A DNA stretch of 64,000 nt from Pseudomonas graminis (GTDB lineage: Bacteria; Pseudomonadota; Gammaproteobacteria; Pseudomonadales; Pseudomonadaceae): the NCBI RefSeq assembly GCF_002093745.1, contig NZ_MTSB01000006.1, forward strand, positions 1 to 64,000, written 5' to 3'. The notes under the pieces were generated by a model that saw only the letters and a list, made by a program, of their open reading frames with translations, had not been told where the DNA came from and did no database searches. The translations under genes and the position numbers were made by a program. Position 1 is the stretch's first letter; each line of letters starts with the position of its first letter. This document shows positions 44,971 to 54,249 of the stretch, one piece after another.

Positions 44971-45856
44971 ACGACGCCTTGCATTCTTCTTGTGCGCCCC
45001 TGAGCATCGAATCCAGATTGCGCTCGATGTTTTCGCACAGCGCATTCATCTGAATCACGTGTTCGCTGGCCCGAAACGGGCTTTGCAGGTCGGTGCCGAT
45101 TTTTTCGATGGCCAACAGCATGAAGCCCACCACCGTGGACGCCAGCGGCGTGAACCAGCCCAGGGTTTCCACCAGACCAATCGGTACGATCAGGCAGAAC
45201 AGCGTGATGAACAGCCTCGGAAACGCCACGTACGGATAAGGCAACGGCGTGTTGGCGATACGCTCCATGCCGCCCTGGCAATTGGAAATGTCCACCATCG
45301 TCGACTCCAGACGCGCCAGCCGGATACTGTCCAGCCGTCCGCTCTGATATTCCTTCGCCAGCAGCGCAGCCGATGTGTTGAGCAGATCATTGGGGAAGTT
45401 GTTGGTATCGCGACGGCGTTCAAATTCTTCACGAGGGATCAGCATCTGAATCTCGTCACCGCATTCAACGCCTTTCAAATGCGCGGACAGGCACTTCACG
45501 TAGGCCACGTGACGGCGCAGCAGGATGGCCTTGACCGGGTTGATGCCGTCATCGTCCTCGACCAGCGTCAGGACCTGACGAGCAAAGCTGCGCGAGCTGT
45601 TGACCATCGCGCCCCACAGCGTCCGGGCTTCCCACCAGCGGTTGTAGGCACTGGAATTACGAAAGCTGGTCAGCACCACCAGTGCCGAGCCCAGCAGGGT
45701 CAACGGTAAGGACGGCAAGCTGATCTTGCGATCGAGAAACAGCATGAAATCGACCGTGACGATAACGTCCCAGATCAGCAGCCAGAACAGCGACCACCCT
45801 ACATACCCGATGGTCTTGCCGAGAAAACGGATTTTCGAAATGATCGTCTGCTGCAA
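44969..45856 (-). CDS. Bestrophin-family ion channel (YneE-like)
   Basis: A 295-residue membrane protein of the bestrophin/UPF0187 family, pentameric anion or cation channels. Recognisable are SSAYNRWWEARTLWGAMVNS, with the conserved RWWEAR pattern, and FITLFCLIVPIGLVETLGW in the pore region. It starts at a TTG (45856) preceded by GAGGGG. It is convergent with the asparaginase gene. Role in Pseudomonas unknown; ion homeostasis is inferred. Confidence 0.88.
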   Translation of the reverse strand: MQQTIISKIRFLGKTIGYVGWSLFWLLIWDVIVTVDFMLFLDRKISLPSLPLTLLGSALVVLTSFRNSSAYNRWWEARTLWGAMVNSSRSFARQVLTLVEDDDGINPVKAILLRRHVAYVKCLSAHLKGVECGDEIQMLIPREEFERRRDTNNFPNDLLNTSAALLAKEYQSGRLDSIRLARLESTMVDISNCQGGMERIANTPLPYPYVAFPRLFITLFCLIVPIGLVETLGWFTPLASTVVGFMLLAIEKIGTDLQSPFRASEHVIQMNALCENIERNLDSMLRGAQEECKAS

Positions 45857-45974
45857 AAGAATACCCCTCGGATGAATAAGCGAAACCGCATGCGGACGCT
45901 ACTGCACTGGCTTTGAATGCCAATCCGGCAGATGGTTCGCAAACGGCCGCTTTACCTCGGGGTTTCTGGCGTTC

Positions 45975-47186
45975 TCAGCAGCCAGTCAATGCCACTGGCT
46001 GCCGTTCGCCAGTGAAGAAAACCGGCCGCAGCCTGACGCCCACTACGTTACCGGCGTAAGCCGCGACCAGCCACAGCCAGCCGTGCAGACTGCCTGAGGC
46101 AATGCCGCTGAAGTAAGCGCCGATGTTGCAGCCGTAGGCCAGCCGCGAGCCGTAACCCAGCAGCAGACCGCCGATGACCGCCGCAACCAGCGAACGCGTC
46201 GGGATATCCAGGCTGGGCGCAAAACGACCGGCCAGACCGGCAGCCAGCAAGGCACCCAGCATGATGCCGATGTCCATCACGCTGGTGATGTCTTCCCAGA
46301 CCGGCGCGGCCAGCGCCTTGGCATTCGCGGCGCTCTGCCAGAACACCCAACTGCCGACATCGACTCCCAGACCGCTGGCCACTTTCGCCCCCCACAGTGC
46401 AAACGCCGAGGTGATGCCCCACGGACGACCCGCCAGCGCCAGCGTTGCGTAATTCAGAATCGCCAGCGCTACAGCGCCCCAGACCAGAATCCACGGCCCG
46501 CGAAGCACACGAGAAAAGCCGCGATGCTCAGTGCTGACAGGCGCTTCCAGCTGACCATGACGGCGCTTTTCCAGCGTGACGGTTACCAGGGCGATCAACG
46601 CAAACAGCGCCAGATTGACGATCAGCGCAGGCACTACGCCGAACGTCTTGACCACTGAAATCGGTGGCAACGAAGGCAAGGCAAACCACCAGTCCACGTG
46701 ATGCGTGGCGATCAGAGAGCCCAGGATGAAGAACAGCAGCGTCACCAGCATCCGCGCATTACCGCCGCCTGCGGTGAACAGCGTGCCAGACGCACAACCG
46801 CCTCCCAGCTGCATGCCGATGCCAAAAATGAATGCACCGACCACGACTGAAATGCCGACCGGCGCGACCAGCCCGGTGACCGGCTGACCAAAGAGCGTGC
46901 CTGCTCCCAGCGCCGGGAAAAACAGCACCACCGCCACAGCCAGCATCACCATTTGCGCCCGTAAGCCGGCGCCCCGTCGTTCACGGATAAAAACCCGCCA
47001 TGCCGACGTGAAACCGAAGGCGGCGTGGTAGAGCGTGACGCCCAGCGCGGCGCCTACGATCCACAGCATGACCTGGCGTGTGCCCACGCTGAGTAGCAGG
47101 AACTGGGCGCCCATCAGCAGCAGGAACAGCGCAGCCAGTGGCGCGCCGAACTTGCGTCCGGGTGTTGCAGAAAGAGAGTTGTTCAT
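45975..47186 (-). CDS. YeeE/YedE-family transporter
   Basis: A 403-residue, about nine-helix membrane protein with two internally related halves. Each holds a conserved glycine/cysteine loop: GMQLGGGCASGTLFTAGGG in the first and SRLAYGCNIGAYFSG in the second, with the cysteines that carry thiosulfate in the YeeE (TsuA) family. It most likely imports thiosulfate or another sulfur/selenium compound. No TusA-like gene adjoins. It is alone on its strand between the bestrophin and MocR genes. Confidence 0.88.
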   Translation of the reverse strand: MNNSLSATPGRKFGAPLAALFLLLMGAQFLLLSVGTRQVMLWIVGAALGVTLYHAAFGFTSAWRVFIRERRGAGLRAQMVMLAVAVVLFFPALGAGTLFGQPVTGLVAPVGISVVVGAFIFGIGMQLGGGCASGTLFTAGGGNARMLVTLLFFILGSLIATHHVDWWFALPSLPPISVVKTFGVVPALIVNLALFALIALVTVTLEKRRHGQLEAPVSTEHRGFSRVLRGPWILVWGAVALAILNYATLALAGRPWGITSAFALWGAKVASGLGVDVGSWVFWQSAANAKALAAPVWEDITSVMDIGIMLGALLAAGLAGRFAPSLDIPTRSLVAAVIGGLLLGYGSRLAYGCNIGAYFSGIASGSLHGWLWLVAAYAGNVVGVRLRPVFFTGERQPVALTGC

Positions 47187-47239
47187 GGGTATCTCAAAGA
47201 CAGGTAGCAGAAAGTGCAGAGTATACGGGTACTGTCGGC

Positions 47240-48802
47240 CTACTCCGACCAGACCGCGCGCAGCCTGTTCAACGCATCTTCAATCGCCGGCTCCGGCACG
47301 GCGGCGAAGCCCAGCACCAGCCCGGCGCGGTTATCCACAGGTTCGCTGGAGTCGGGCAACCAGTACTCACTCAACGCGTTCATTTCGACGCCGACGCTTC
47401 TGGCCTTGGCAATCAACGCTTGCTCACGGGCAACGCTGTCCACTTTGACCATCACATGCAGGCCCGCCACCACTTTGGGCATCGCGGCGCAGCCAGATAT
47501 ACCCTCCGGCCAACCGGCCAGCAACGCGTCACGACGACTCAGCGCCGCACGGCGCATACGGCGAATGTGTCGCTGAAAATGCCCTGCCGCGATGAACTGC
47601 GCCATGACCGCCTGCACACTGATTTCGGTGTGGCGCATGTCGACCGCTTTACGCTGGCTGAACGGCTTGACCAAGGCTGGCGGGAGAACCAGATACCCCA
47701 GACGCAACGCCGGAAAGGCAATCTTGCCAAACGTCCCGACATACAGCACCCGCCCGCCCTGATCGAGCGCTGCCAGGGGCGCCAGCGGTGCGCCGCTGTA
47801 TCGGTACTCTCCGTCGTAATCATCTTCGATGATCCAGCTCTGGTTCTTCTCGGCCCAGGCCAGCAGTTCCAGACGTCGCGCCAGGCTCATGACCACGCCC
47901 GTGGGGTATTGATGCGACGGCGTGACGTACGCCAACCTGCAATCCGACTGATCAAGATCGGCGCAACGCATGCCCTCGCCATCAACCGCCACCCCTTGCA
48001 ACCGGGCACCGGCCACGGCAAATGCATGGCCGGCAGCGCGGTAGCCCGGATTCTCCACGGCAACCCCCTCGCCCGGTGCCAACAGCAATTGTGAACAAAG
48101 GCTGATTGCGTGTTGCGCGCCGCTGGTGATCACAATTTGCTCAGCGGTGCATTGCAGGCCTCGCGAAGACCGCAGGTACACGGCGATCAGCTCTCGTAAA
48201 CGCCACTCTCCCGCCGCAGCGCCGTAACCCAGTTGGCCGAGATCAGGTTTGCGCCAGAAAGCCGCATAGAGCTTGCCCCACAACGCGAACGGGAACAGAT
48301 CGAACGCTGGAACGCCGACCCTGAACGCTCCGGGCACCTCGCCTGAGGGTTCGCTCAAATGATGGTTTTCGATCAAATGGATCGCGTTGCTGTGGATAAC
48401 TTGATTAGCGGGTTCAGGCAGATTTTCAGGCGATTCTGTGGACAAAGCTGTGCATAACCCTGTGCGCAAACCTGTGGACAAGTTGGTGGATAGTTTTCTG
48501 TGAGGGCTGCGGTGAAGCGCACCGCGACCTTCGGAAAACTGCGCTACATACGTGCCATCGCCCACCCGCCCCTCAAGAAAACCCTCGGCGTGGAGTTGAT
48601 CGTAAGCGCGCATGACGCTGTTACGGGAGATCGCCAAAGACCTGGCCAGGTCGCGGCTGGCCGGTAACCGTGTTCCGCTGCTCAAGCGCCCGTCGAGAAT
48701 CTGCTCACGCATAACCGCATAAAGTTGCTTGCTCAAGCCTTGGCGCGGGTCCAGCTCAATGCCGGTCAGCGTGGACGGGAATGCAACGCGGTCTGCAGGC
48801 AT
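47240..48802 (-). CDS. MocR-type regulator (GntR helix-turn-helix plus aminotransferase domain)
   Basis: A 520-residue regulator. Residues 15-90 form a GntR-type winged helix (SSGTRLPASRDLARSLAISR). After a long linker comes a class I aminotransferase domain (about 155-510) with the PLP-lysine region YVGTFGKIAFPALRLGYLV and the aromatic/Asp part IIEDDYDGEYRYS. The linker (about 100-150) contains five tandem tetrapeptides (103-122) encoded by a 12-bp repeat. It is divergent from a PaiB-like gene, a common MocR target. The ligand is a PLP-amino acid adduct, identity unknown. Confidence 0.9.
   Translation of the reverse strand: MPADRVAFPSTLTGIELDPRQGLSKQLYAVMREQILDGRLSSGTRLPASRDLARSLAISRNSVMRAYDQLHAEGFLEGRVGDGTYVAQFSEGRGALHRSPHRKLSTNLSTGLRTGLCTALSTESPENLPEPANQVIHSNAIHLIENHHLSEPSGEVPGAFRVGVPAFDLFPFALWGKLYAAFWRKPDLGQLGYGAAAGEWRLRELIAVYLRSSRGLQCTAEQIVITSGAQHAISLCSQLLLAPGEGVAVENPGYRAAGHAFAVAGARLQGVAVDGEGMRCADLDQSDCRLAYVTPSHQYPTGVVMSLARRLELLAWAEKNQSWIIEDDYDGEYRYSGAPLAPLAALDQGGRVLYVGTFGKIAFPALRLGYLVLPPALVKPFSQRKAVDMRHTEISVQAVMAQFIAAGHFQRHIRRMRRAALSRRDALLAGWPEGISGCAAMPKVVAGLHVMVKVDSVAREQALIAKARSVGVEMNALSEYWLPDSSEPVDNRAGLVLGFAAVPEPAIEDALNRLRAVWSE
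48391..48496. repeat. 12-bp tandem repeat in the MocR linker, with DnaA-box-like sequences
   Basis: Five 12-bp units (48437-48496) with consensus TGTGgAcAAnnn begin at 48437, 48449, 48461, 48473 and 48485. They encode the tetrapeptides KLST, NLST, GLRT, GLCT and ALST. TGTGCATAA (48449) and a separate TGTGGATAA (48391-48399) match the reverse of the DnaA box TTATNCACA. Confidence 0.85.
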
Positions 48803-48892
48803 TCGATTGGCCTCATGAAATCTGTCGAAAATGGATCTTACAATGAACCAATGCCTTGCCTAGGATTTCTTCATCGGCCAAGGAAAACTGCC
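48803..48892. promoter_or_regulatory. Divergent MocR/PaiB promoter region
   Basis: This 90-bp spacer must serve both genes. It contains ATGGATC and ATGAACCA (48829-48851) about 12 bp apart, loosely resembling the direct half-sites of MocR regulators. That assignment is inference. Confidence 0.35.
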
Positions 48893-49516
48893 ATGTACAG
48901 ACCTGATGCGTTCCAGGAAAACGACACGCTCAACCTGCACGAGCAAATGGATCAGACCCGCCTTGCGATTCTGGTGACTCACGGTGAGGACGGTTTGCAG
49001 GCGACTCATCTGCCGTTGCTGTTACGCCGGGACGAGGGCCTTTATGGCACGCTTTACGGGCACCTGGCCAAAGCCAACCCGCAATCGCAGCAGTTGAATG
49101 CCGGTGCCGATGTGATGGTGATATTCCCGGGCGACGATGCTTATGTGAGCCCGTCGTTCTACCCGAGCAAAGCCGAACATGGCAAGGTCGTGCCCACCTG
49201 GAATTATCTGGCCGTACACGCCTACGGTCAGGCCACCGGCTTCACCGACCCGGCGCAACTGCATCAGTTGCTGAGCAGCCTGACCCATCGGCACGAGTCC
49301 GGACGCGCACAGCCGTGGTCAATCCATGATGCGCCTGCGGACTACATTGAAAAAATGCTGGGGGCGATTGTCGGCTTTGCCATTCCCGTGCAGCGTCTGC
49401 AGGGCAAACGCAAACTCAGCCAGAACCGCACGGCCCGGGACATCGCAGGCGTGCGAGATGGCCTCGCCGCAAGCCCGGACGCAAACGACCGGCAAATCGC
49501 TCGCTGGATGAGTTAA
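48893..49516 (+). CDS. FMN-binding PaiB-like protein
   Basis: A 207-residue protein of the PaiB / FMN-binding split-barrel family. Typical segments are MYRPDAFQENDTLNLHEQMD, THLPLLLRRDEGLYGTLYGH and YVSPSFYPSKAEHGKVVPTW. Family members were named transcriptional regulators but bind flavin and may be enzymes. The ATG at 48893 follows AAGGAAAA. It is divergent from the MocR gene and leads a short run with two GNAT genes (13 and 15 bp apart), probably one MocR-controlled operon. Confidence 0.9.
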   Translation: MYRPDAFQENDTLNLHEQMDQTRLAILVTHGEDGLQATHLPLLLRRDEGLYGTLYGHLAKANPQSQQLNAGADVMVIFPGDDAYVSPSFYPSKAEHGKVVPTWNYLAVHAYGQATGFTDPAQLHQLLSSLTHRHESGRAQPWSIHDAPADYIEKMLGAIVGFAIPVQRLQGKRKLSQNRTARDIAGVRDGLAASPDANDRQIARWMS

Positions 49517-49528
49517 AGGGAGAATCTC

Positions 49529-49975
49529 ATGACTGATGTTCGCATCCGCCCCGTCACTGCTGACGATCATCACGCCTGGCTGCCGCTGTGGCAGGCTTAC
49601 CTGAGCTTTTACAAGACACAACTGGCTGATAGCGTGAGCCAAGAGACCTGGCGGCGCCTGATCGACCCAGACGAACCGACTCATTCAGCGCTGGCGTGGC
49701 GGGATGGCAAGGCGGTGGGCATGGTGAACTTCATCTACCATCGCTCCAACTGGAGCCTCAACAATGTGTGCTACCTGCAAGACCTCATTGTGGCGCCCGA
49801 GCAGCGTGGCACAGGCATTGGCAGACAACTGATCGAATGTGTCTACGCCACCGCCCAGGCCGATGGCTGCGACAAAGTGTACTGGCTCACCCATGAAACC
49901 AACGCCACGGCCATTCAGCTGTACGAGCGGATTGCCGAACGACCCGGGCTTATTCAATTTCGCAAAGCGCTCTGA
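49529..49975 (+). CDS. GNAT-family N-acetyltransferase
   Basis: A 148-residue acetyltransferase. The acetyl-CoA loop is LIVAPEQRGTGIGRQLIE, after YLQDLIV, and the C-terminal TNATAIQLYERIAE is typical of GNATs. The acceptor is unknown. It lies 12 bp after the PaiB-like gene and is likely cotranscribed with it. Confidence 0.9.
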   Translation: MTDVRIRPVTADDHHAWLPLWQAYLSFYKTQLADSVSQETWRRLIDPDEPTHSALAWRDGKAVGMVNFIYHRSNWSLNNVCYLQDLIVAPEQRGTGIGRQLIECVYATAQADGCDKVYWLTHETNATAIQLYERIAERPGLIQFRKAL

Positions 49976-49990
49976 AACAGGAAGTGATTC

Positions 49991-50662
49991 ATGTCTGACA
50001 CGCCGCTCGACTGGCAAGCCGCCACATTGCCGACAACCCGAACCCTGACAGGCCACTTCGTTCGTCTGGAAAAGCTTGATGCCGTGCGTCACGGTGATGA
50101 CGTGTGGGCCGCGCTTCAAGGCCCGGATGCCGACCCGAAGCTGTGGGACTATCTGCCTTACGGCCCGTTTAACGAACGCAATGCGTTCGATGCGTGGCTG
50201 ACCGGGCACCAGACCGCTTCCGACCCGTGGTTTTATACGATCATCGATCAACAGACCGACAAGGCAGAAGGGGTCATCAGCCTGATGTCGATCATTGCCG
50301 CACATGGCCGGATCGAAATAGGCCACGTGACCTTCAGCGCGGCCATGCAACGCACCCCAAAAGGCACCGAAGCCATTTACCTGCTGGCCAAAGAAGCCTT
50401 TGCGCTGGGCAATCGACGCCTGGAATGGAAATGCAACGCCCACAACGCACGCTCCAAACGCGCGGCTGATCGATTCGGCTTCAGCTACGAAGGCACCTTC
50501 CGCCAGCACATGGTGGTGAAGGGCCAGAGCAGAGACACGGATTGGTATTCGATGCTCGACCATGAATGGCCAGAACGGCAAAAAGCGTTCGAACGCTGGC
50601 TGGCTGTGGATAACTTCACGGGCGGACAGCAGATCAAGGGGCTTGAAGCGTTTCGGCAGTGA
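49991..50662 (+). CDS. GNAT-family N-acetyltransferase, RimJ/RimL type
   Basis: A 223-residue acetyltransferase of the larger RimL-like subgroup. Signs are VISLMSIIAAHGRIEIGHVTF, MQRTPKGTEAIYLLAKEAF (acetyl-CoA loop) and RSKRAADRFGFSYEGTFRQH. This subgroup acetylates protein N-termini, amino acids or small molecules. It is third in the probable MocR-controlled operon, 15 bp after the previous gene. Confidence 0.9.
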   Translation: MSDTPLDWQAATLPTTRTLTGHFVRLEKLDAVRHGDDVWAALQGPDADPKLWDYLPYGPFNERNAFDAWLTGHQTASDPWFYTIIDQQTDKAEGVISLMSIIAAHGRIEIGHVTFSAAMQRTPKGTEAIYLLAKEAFALGNRRLEWKCNAHNARSKRAADRFGFSYEGTFRQHMVVKGQSRDTDWYSMLDHEWPERQKAFERWLAVDNFTGGQQIKGLEAFRQ

Positions 50663-50684
50663 ACTGCGCAGCCGCCACCGATTC

Positions 50685-50710
50685 TCGTTCCCACGCTCCG
50701 CGTTGGCACG
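50685..50710. repeat. REP-like hairpin, copy 2
   Basis: CCCACGC-TCC-GCGTTGG forms an imperfect hairpin. The 26-bp unit is 21/26 identical to the element at 17537. It lies after the last GNAT gene. Confidence 0.6.
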
Positions 50711-50742
50711 ATAAACGCTGGGTCAGGCTGCACATGCACAGA

Positions 50743-50772
50743 ATAAAAAAAGGGAAGCCACGAGTGCTTCCC
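50743..50772 (-). terminator. Terminator of pyruvate carboxylase operon
   Basis: On the minus strand GGGAAGC and GCTTCCC pair around a 7-nt loop and are followed by TTTTTTT. It is 35 bp past the stop of the subunit B gene. Confidence 0.9.
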
Positions 50773-50806
50773 TGAGGTAAACAGTTGAATGCTGTGAGGC
50801 GCGTGA

Positions 50807-52615
50807 TCAGCCTTCGATCTCGACCAGTATCTCGCCCGGATTGACGCGGTCGCCTTTGGCGACGTGGATCGCCACCACCTTGCCGGCGACGGATGCCTGG
50901 ACTTCGGTTTCCATCTTCATGGCTTCGGTAATCAGTACGGCCTGACCGGCTTTGACCACATCGCCTTCCTTGACCAGCACATCGACGATGTTGCCCGGCA
51001 TGGTGGTGCTGACGTGGCCCGGTGCGTGGGCCTGCTTGCGCTTGCTGGCGCCGCCGCCGACAAACTCGTTGAGCGGTTCGAACACGACCTCTTCCGGCAT
51101 GCCGTCGATGGACAGATAGAAGTGGCGCTTGCCCTCGGCCTTGACGCCCACACCGGTGATATCAACCCGGTAGGTCTCGCCGTGTACATCGATGACGAAC
51201 TCGGTCGGCACGCCCTCACCGCCCGCCCTGGCCACGCTTCCCGCCTCGGGAATCGGCAACAACGCTTCCGGCGTCAGCGTCCCGGCTGCGCGCTCTTCAA
51301 GAAACTTGCGGCCAATGTCCGGGAACATGGCGAACGTCAGCACGTCCTCTTCGGACGCGGCCAGTGCGCCAATGTCGGCGCGCAGTTTGGTCATCTCCGG
51401 CCGAAGCAGGTCGGCGGGACGCACATCGATCAGCTCCTCATTGCCAATCGCCTGACGACGCAGCTTCTCATCCACCTGACCCGGCGCCTTGCCGTAGCCG
51501 CCTTGCAAATAGAGCTTCACTTCATTGGTGATGGTCTTGTAACGCTCGCCCGCCAGCACGTTGAAGAACGCCTGGGTGCCGACGATTTGAGAGGTCGGTG
51601 TCACCAGCGGTGGATAACCCAGGTCTTTGCGCACCCGAGGGATTTCCGCCAGCACTTCGCCCATGCGGTTGAGCGCGCCTTGCTCCTTGAGCTGGTTGGC
51701 CAGGTTGGAAATCATTCCACCGGGCACCTGATTGACCTGCACGCGGGTATCGACCGCAGTGAATTCGCTCTCGAACTGGTGATATTTCTTACGCACCGCG
51801 TAGAAATACAGGCCGATTTCCTGCAGCAGTTCCAGGTCCAGCCGGGTATCGAACTCGCTGCCCTTGAGCGCCGCGACCATCGATTCGGTGCCCGGATGGC
51901 TCGTGCCCCAAGCGAAGCTGGAGATCGCCGTGTCAATGTGGTCCGCGCCACTCTCGATCGCCTTGAGCTGGCACATCGCGGCCAGGCCGGCCGTGTCATG
52001 GGAGTGAATGAAGACCGGCAGCGATTGCTCGGCTTTCAGCGCCTTGACCAGCTCACCGGTGGCAAAGGGCGTCAGCAGGCCGGCCATGTCCTTGATTGCC
52101 ACCGAATCGCACCCCATCGCTTCCATTTGCCGGGCCTGCGCAACGAACGCTTCAATTGTATGGACCGGGCTGGTGGTGTACGCGATGGTGCCCTGCGCAT
52201 GTTTGCCTGCGGCTTTCACCGCTTCAATGGCAACGCGCAGGTTACGCACGTCGTTCATCGCATCGAAAATGCGGAACACGTCGATGCCGTTGACTGCCGC
52301 CTTGGCCACGAATGCTTTGACCACGTCATCGCTGTAATGCCGATAGCCCAGCAGGTTCTGACCGCGCAGGAGCATTTGCAGACGTGTGTTCGGCAACGCC
52401 GCACGCAACTGACGCAAACGCTCCCACGGGTCTTCCTTGAGAAAACGCACACACGCGTCGAACGTCGCCCCGCCCCAGACTTCCAGCGACCAGTAGCCGA
52501 CCTTGTCGAGCTTGCCGCAGATCGGCAGCATGTCTTCGGTACGCATGCGGGTCGCCAGAAGCGATTGGTGAGCATCACGCAGGATGGTGTCGGTGACGAA
52601 AATCTTTTTGGACAT
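50807..52615 (-). CDS. Pyruvate carboxylase subunit B (OadA-like)
   Basis: A 602-residue carboxyltransferase with a C-terminal biotin domain, forming two-subunit pyruvate carboxylase with the next product. The N-terminal barrel opens with VTDTILRDAHQSLLATRMR and has SVAIKDMAGLLTPF and FIHSHDTAGLAAM, including metal-binding His residues. The last 75 residues are a biotinyl domain with the attachment site EAMKMETEV (Lys567). It makes oxaloacetate from pyruvate and bicarbonate. No sodium-pump partners are near, so the carboxylase role is favoured over decarboxylase. It lies 11 bp after pycA. Confidence 0.92.
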   Translation of the reverse strand: MSKKIFVTDTILRDAHQSLLATRMRTEDMLPICGKLDKVGYWSLEVWGGATFDACVRFLKEDPWERLRQLRAALPNTRLQMLLRGQNLLGYRHYSDDVVKAFVAKAAVNGIDVFRIFDAMNDVRNLRVAIEAVKAAGKHAQGTIAYTTSPVHTIEAFVAQARQMEAMGCDSVAIKDMAGLLTPFATGELVKALKAEQSLPVFIHSHDTAGLAAMCQLKAIESGADHIDTAISSFAWGTSHPGTESMVAALKGSEFDTRLDLELLQEIGLYFYAVRKKYHQFESEFTAVDTRVQVNQVPGGMISNLANQLKEQGALNRMGEVLAEIPRVRKDLGYPPLVTPTSQIVGTQAFFNVLAGERYKTITNEVKLYLQGGYGKAPGQVDEKLRRQAIGNEELIDVRPADLLRPEMTKLRADIGALAASEEDVLTFAMFPDIGRKFLEERAAGTLTPEALLPIPEAGSVARAGGEGVPTEFVIDVHGETYRVDITGVGVKAEGKRHFYLSIDGMPEEVVFEPLNEFVGGGASKRKQAHAPGHVSTTMPGNIVDVLVKEGDVVKAGQAVLITEAMKMETEVQASVAGKVVAIHVAKGDRVNPGEILVEIEG

Positions 52616-52626
52616 CTCAATATTCC

Positions 52627-54042
52627 TTACAGACCGGCGTGTGCGGCGATGGCGGCAGCGATGGCCAAAGCCAGCTCTTCGGGTTTGCGCTTGATCGAGT
52701 AATTGGTCAGTTCAGGGTGGCTTTCGACAAAGCTGGTGTTGAACTCACCGCTGCGGAATTCCGGGTTGCGCAGAATTTCCTGGTAATAGGCAGCGGTGGT
52801 CTTCACCCCTTGCAGGCGCATGTCATCCAGCGCACGCAGGCCACGGTCCATCGCTTCTTCCCAAGTCAGTGCCCAGACGATCAGCTTCAGGCACATCGAG
52901 TCGTAGAACGGCGGAATCGTGTAGCCGGTATAAATGGCCGTGTCGGTACGCACGCCAGGCCCGCCGGGTGCGTAGTAACGAGTGATCTTGCCGAAGCTGG
53001 GCAGGAAGTTGTTCTTCGGGTCTTCGGCGTTGATCCGGAACTGCAGCGCAAAACCGCGATGGATGATGTCCTCCTGCTTGACCGACAGCGGCAGCCCGGA
53101 GGCGATGCGGATCTGCTCACGAACAATGTCGATACCGGTGATTTCTTCGGTGATGGTGTGCTCGACCTGCACCCGGGTGTTCATCTCCATGAAGTACACC
53201 TCGCCCTCGGCGAGCAGAAACTCCACAGTGCCCGCATTTTCGTAACCGACCGCTTTGGCGGCACGCACTGACAGATCGCCGATGTAGGCGCGCTGTTCAG
53301 GCGTCAGTTGCGGACTGGGCGCGATCTCGATCAGCTTCTGGTTACGCCGTTGAATCGAACAGTCGCGCTCGAACAGATGCACAACATTGCCGAAGCTGTC
53401 GCCGAGAATCTGCGCTTCGATGTGCTTGGGATTGACGATGCACTTTTCCAGAAAGACTTCCGCCGAACCAAAGGCTTTGGTCGCCTCGGAAATCACCCGA
53501 GGGAACGCCTGCTCCAGTTCTTCACGACTGTTGCACCGCCGAATACCGCGCCCGCCACCACCGGAAGTGGCCTTGAGCATGACCGGGTAGCCAATGCGCT
53601 CGCCTTCGACCAGTGCCTCCTGGATATCGGCCACATTGCCTTCCGTACCGGGAGTCACCGGCACCCCGGCCTTGATCATGCTGCGCCGCGCTTCAGTCTT
53701 GTCGCCCATGCGGCGAATCACTTCTGCCGAAGGGCCGATGAACTTGATGCCACGTTCGGCGCAGATATCAGCAAGCTCGGCGTTTTCCGAGAGAAAACCG
53801 TAACCGGGGTGCAGCGCATCGCAACCGGTTTCCACCGCCAGATTCACCAGCTTGCGCGGGTTCAGGTAACCCGCCAGCGGTTCGGCACCAATACTGTAGG
53901 CTTCGTCAGCACGTTTCACGTGCAAGGCATGCCGGTCCGCGTCGGAGAATATCGCCACCGAGCGAATGCCCATTTCGGCACATGCACGCACGATGCGGAC
54001 GGCAATCTCTCCGCGGTTGGCGATCAGAATTTTTGTTATCAC
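52627..54042 (-). CDS. Pyruvate carboxylase subunit A (biotin carboxylase)
   Basis: A 471-residue ATP-grasp enzyme that carboxylates the biotin of subunit B. It begins ITKILIANRGEIAVRIVRAC and has GYPVMLKATSGGGGRGIRR for ATP and EAEVYFMEMNTRVQVEHTI-like catalytic residues (FMEMNTRVQVEHTITEEI). The start is a GTG at 54042 with GAGGAA 6 bp upstream; 13 residues of a longer frame are leader. It is first of the two-gene operon and divergent from a LysR regulator. Confidence 0.93.
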   Translation of the reverse strand: MITKILIANRGEIAVRIVRACAEMGIRSVAIFSDADRHALHVKRADEAYSIGAEPLAGYLNPRKLVNLAVETGCDALHPGYGFLSENAELADICAERGIKFIGPSAEVIRRMGDKTEARRSMIKAGVPVTPGTEGNVADIQEALVEGERIGYPVMLKATSGGGGRGIRRCNSREELEQAFPRVISEATKAFGSAEVFLEKCIVNPKHIEAQILGDSFGNVVHLFERDCSIQRRNQKLIEIAPSPQLTPEQRAYIGDLSVRAAKAVGYENAGTVEFLLAEGEVYFMEMNTRVQVEHTITEEITGIDIVREQIRIASGLPLSVKQEDIIHRGFALQFRINAEDPKNNFLPSFGKITRYYAPGGPGVRTDTAIYTGYTIPPFYDSMCLKLIVWALTWEEAMDRGLRALDDMRLQGVKTTAAYYQEILRNPEFRSGEFNTSFVESHPELTNYSIKRKPEELALAIAAAIAAHAGL

Positions 54043-54249
54043 TGATGATTCCTCGACCCTAAAGACCAAACCGGTCAGCACATCCTGGTAAGCGTTGCAC
54101 TTGCGCTTTTTTGTAACCGGGCATGTGACTCAATGTCGCAGGCACACCCTATTCCGGATCAGGGATTAACAAAAATGAGTAAAAGTTGGGTGATGCATAA
54201 GCAAAAGCTTATAGTCGATTTCCCGGCAACGTCCGAAAGGTATTTATAA

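Noticed and set aside
48391..48496. Cluster of DnaA-box-like sequences as a replication origin
   Set aside because: The boxes are inside a coding repeat, in regular 12-bp phase, and there is no AT-rich unwinding region or dnaA/parA gene nearby.
50864..52702. 612-codon open frame on the plus strand
   Set aside because: It lies opposite the pyruvate carboxylase subunit B gene; composition (His, Arg, Gln-rich) is that of a GC-rich antisense shadow.
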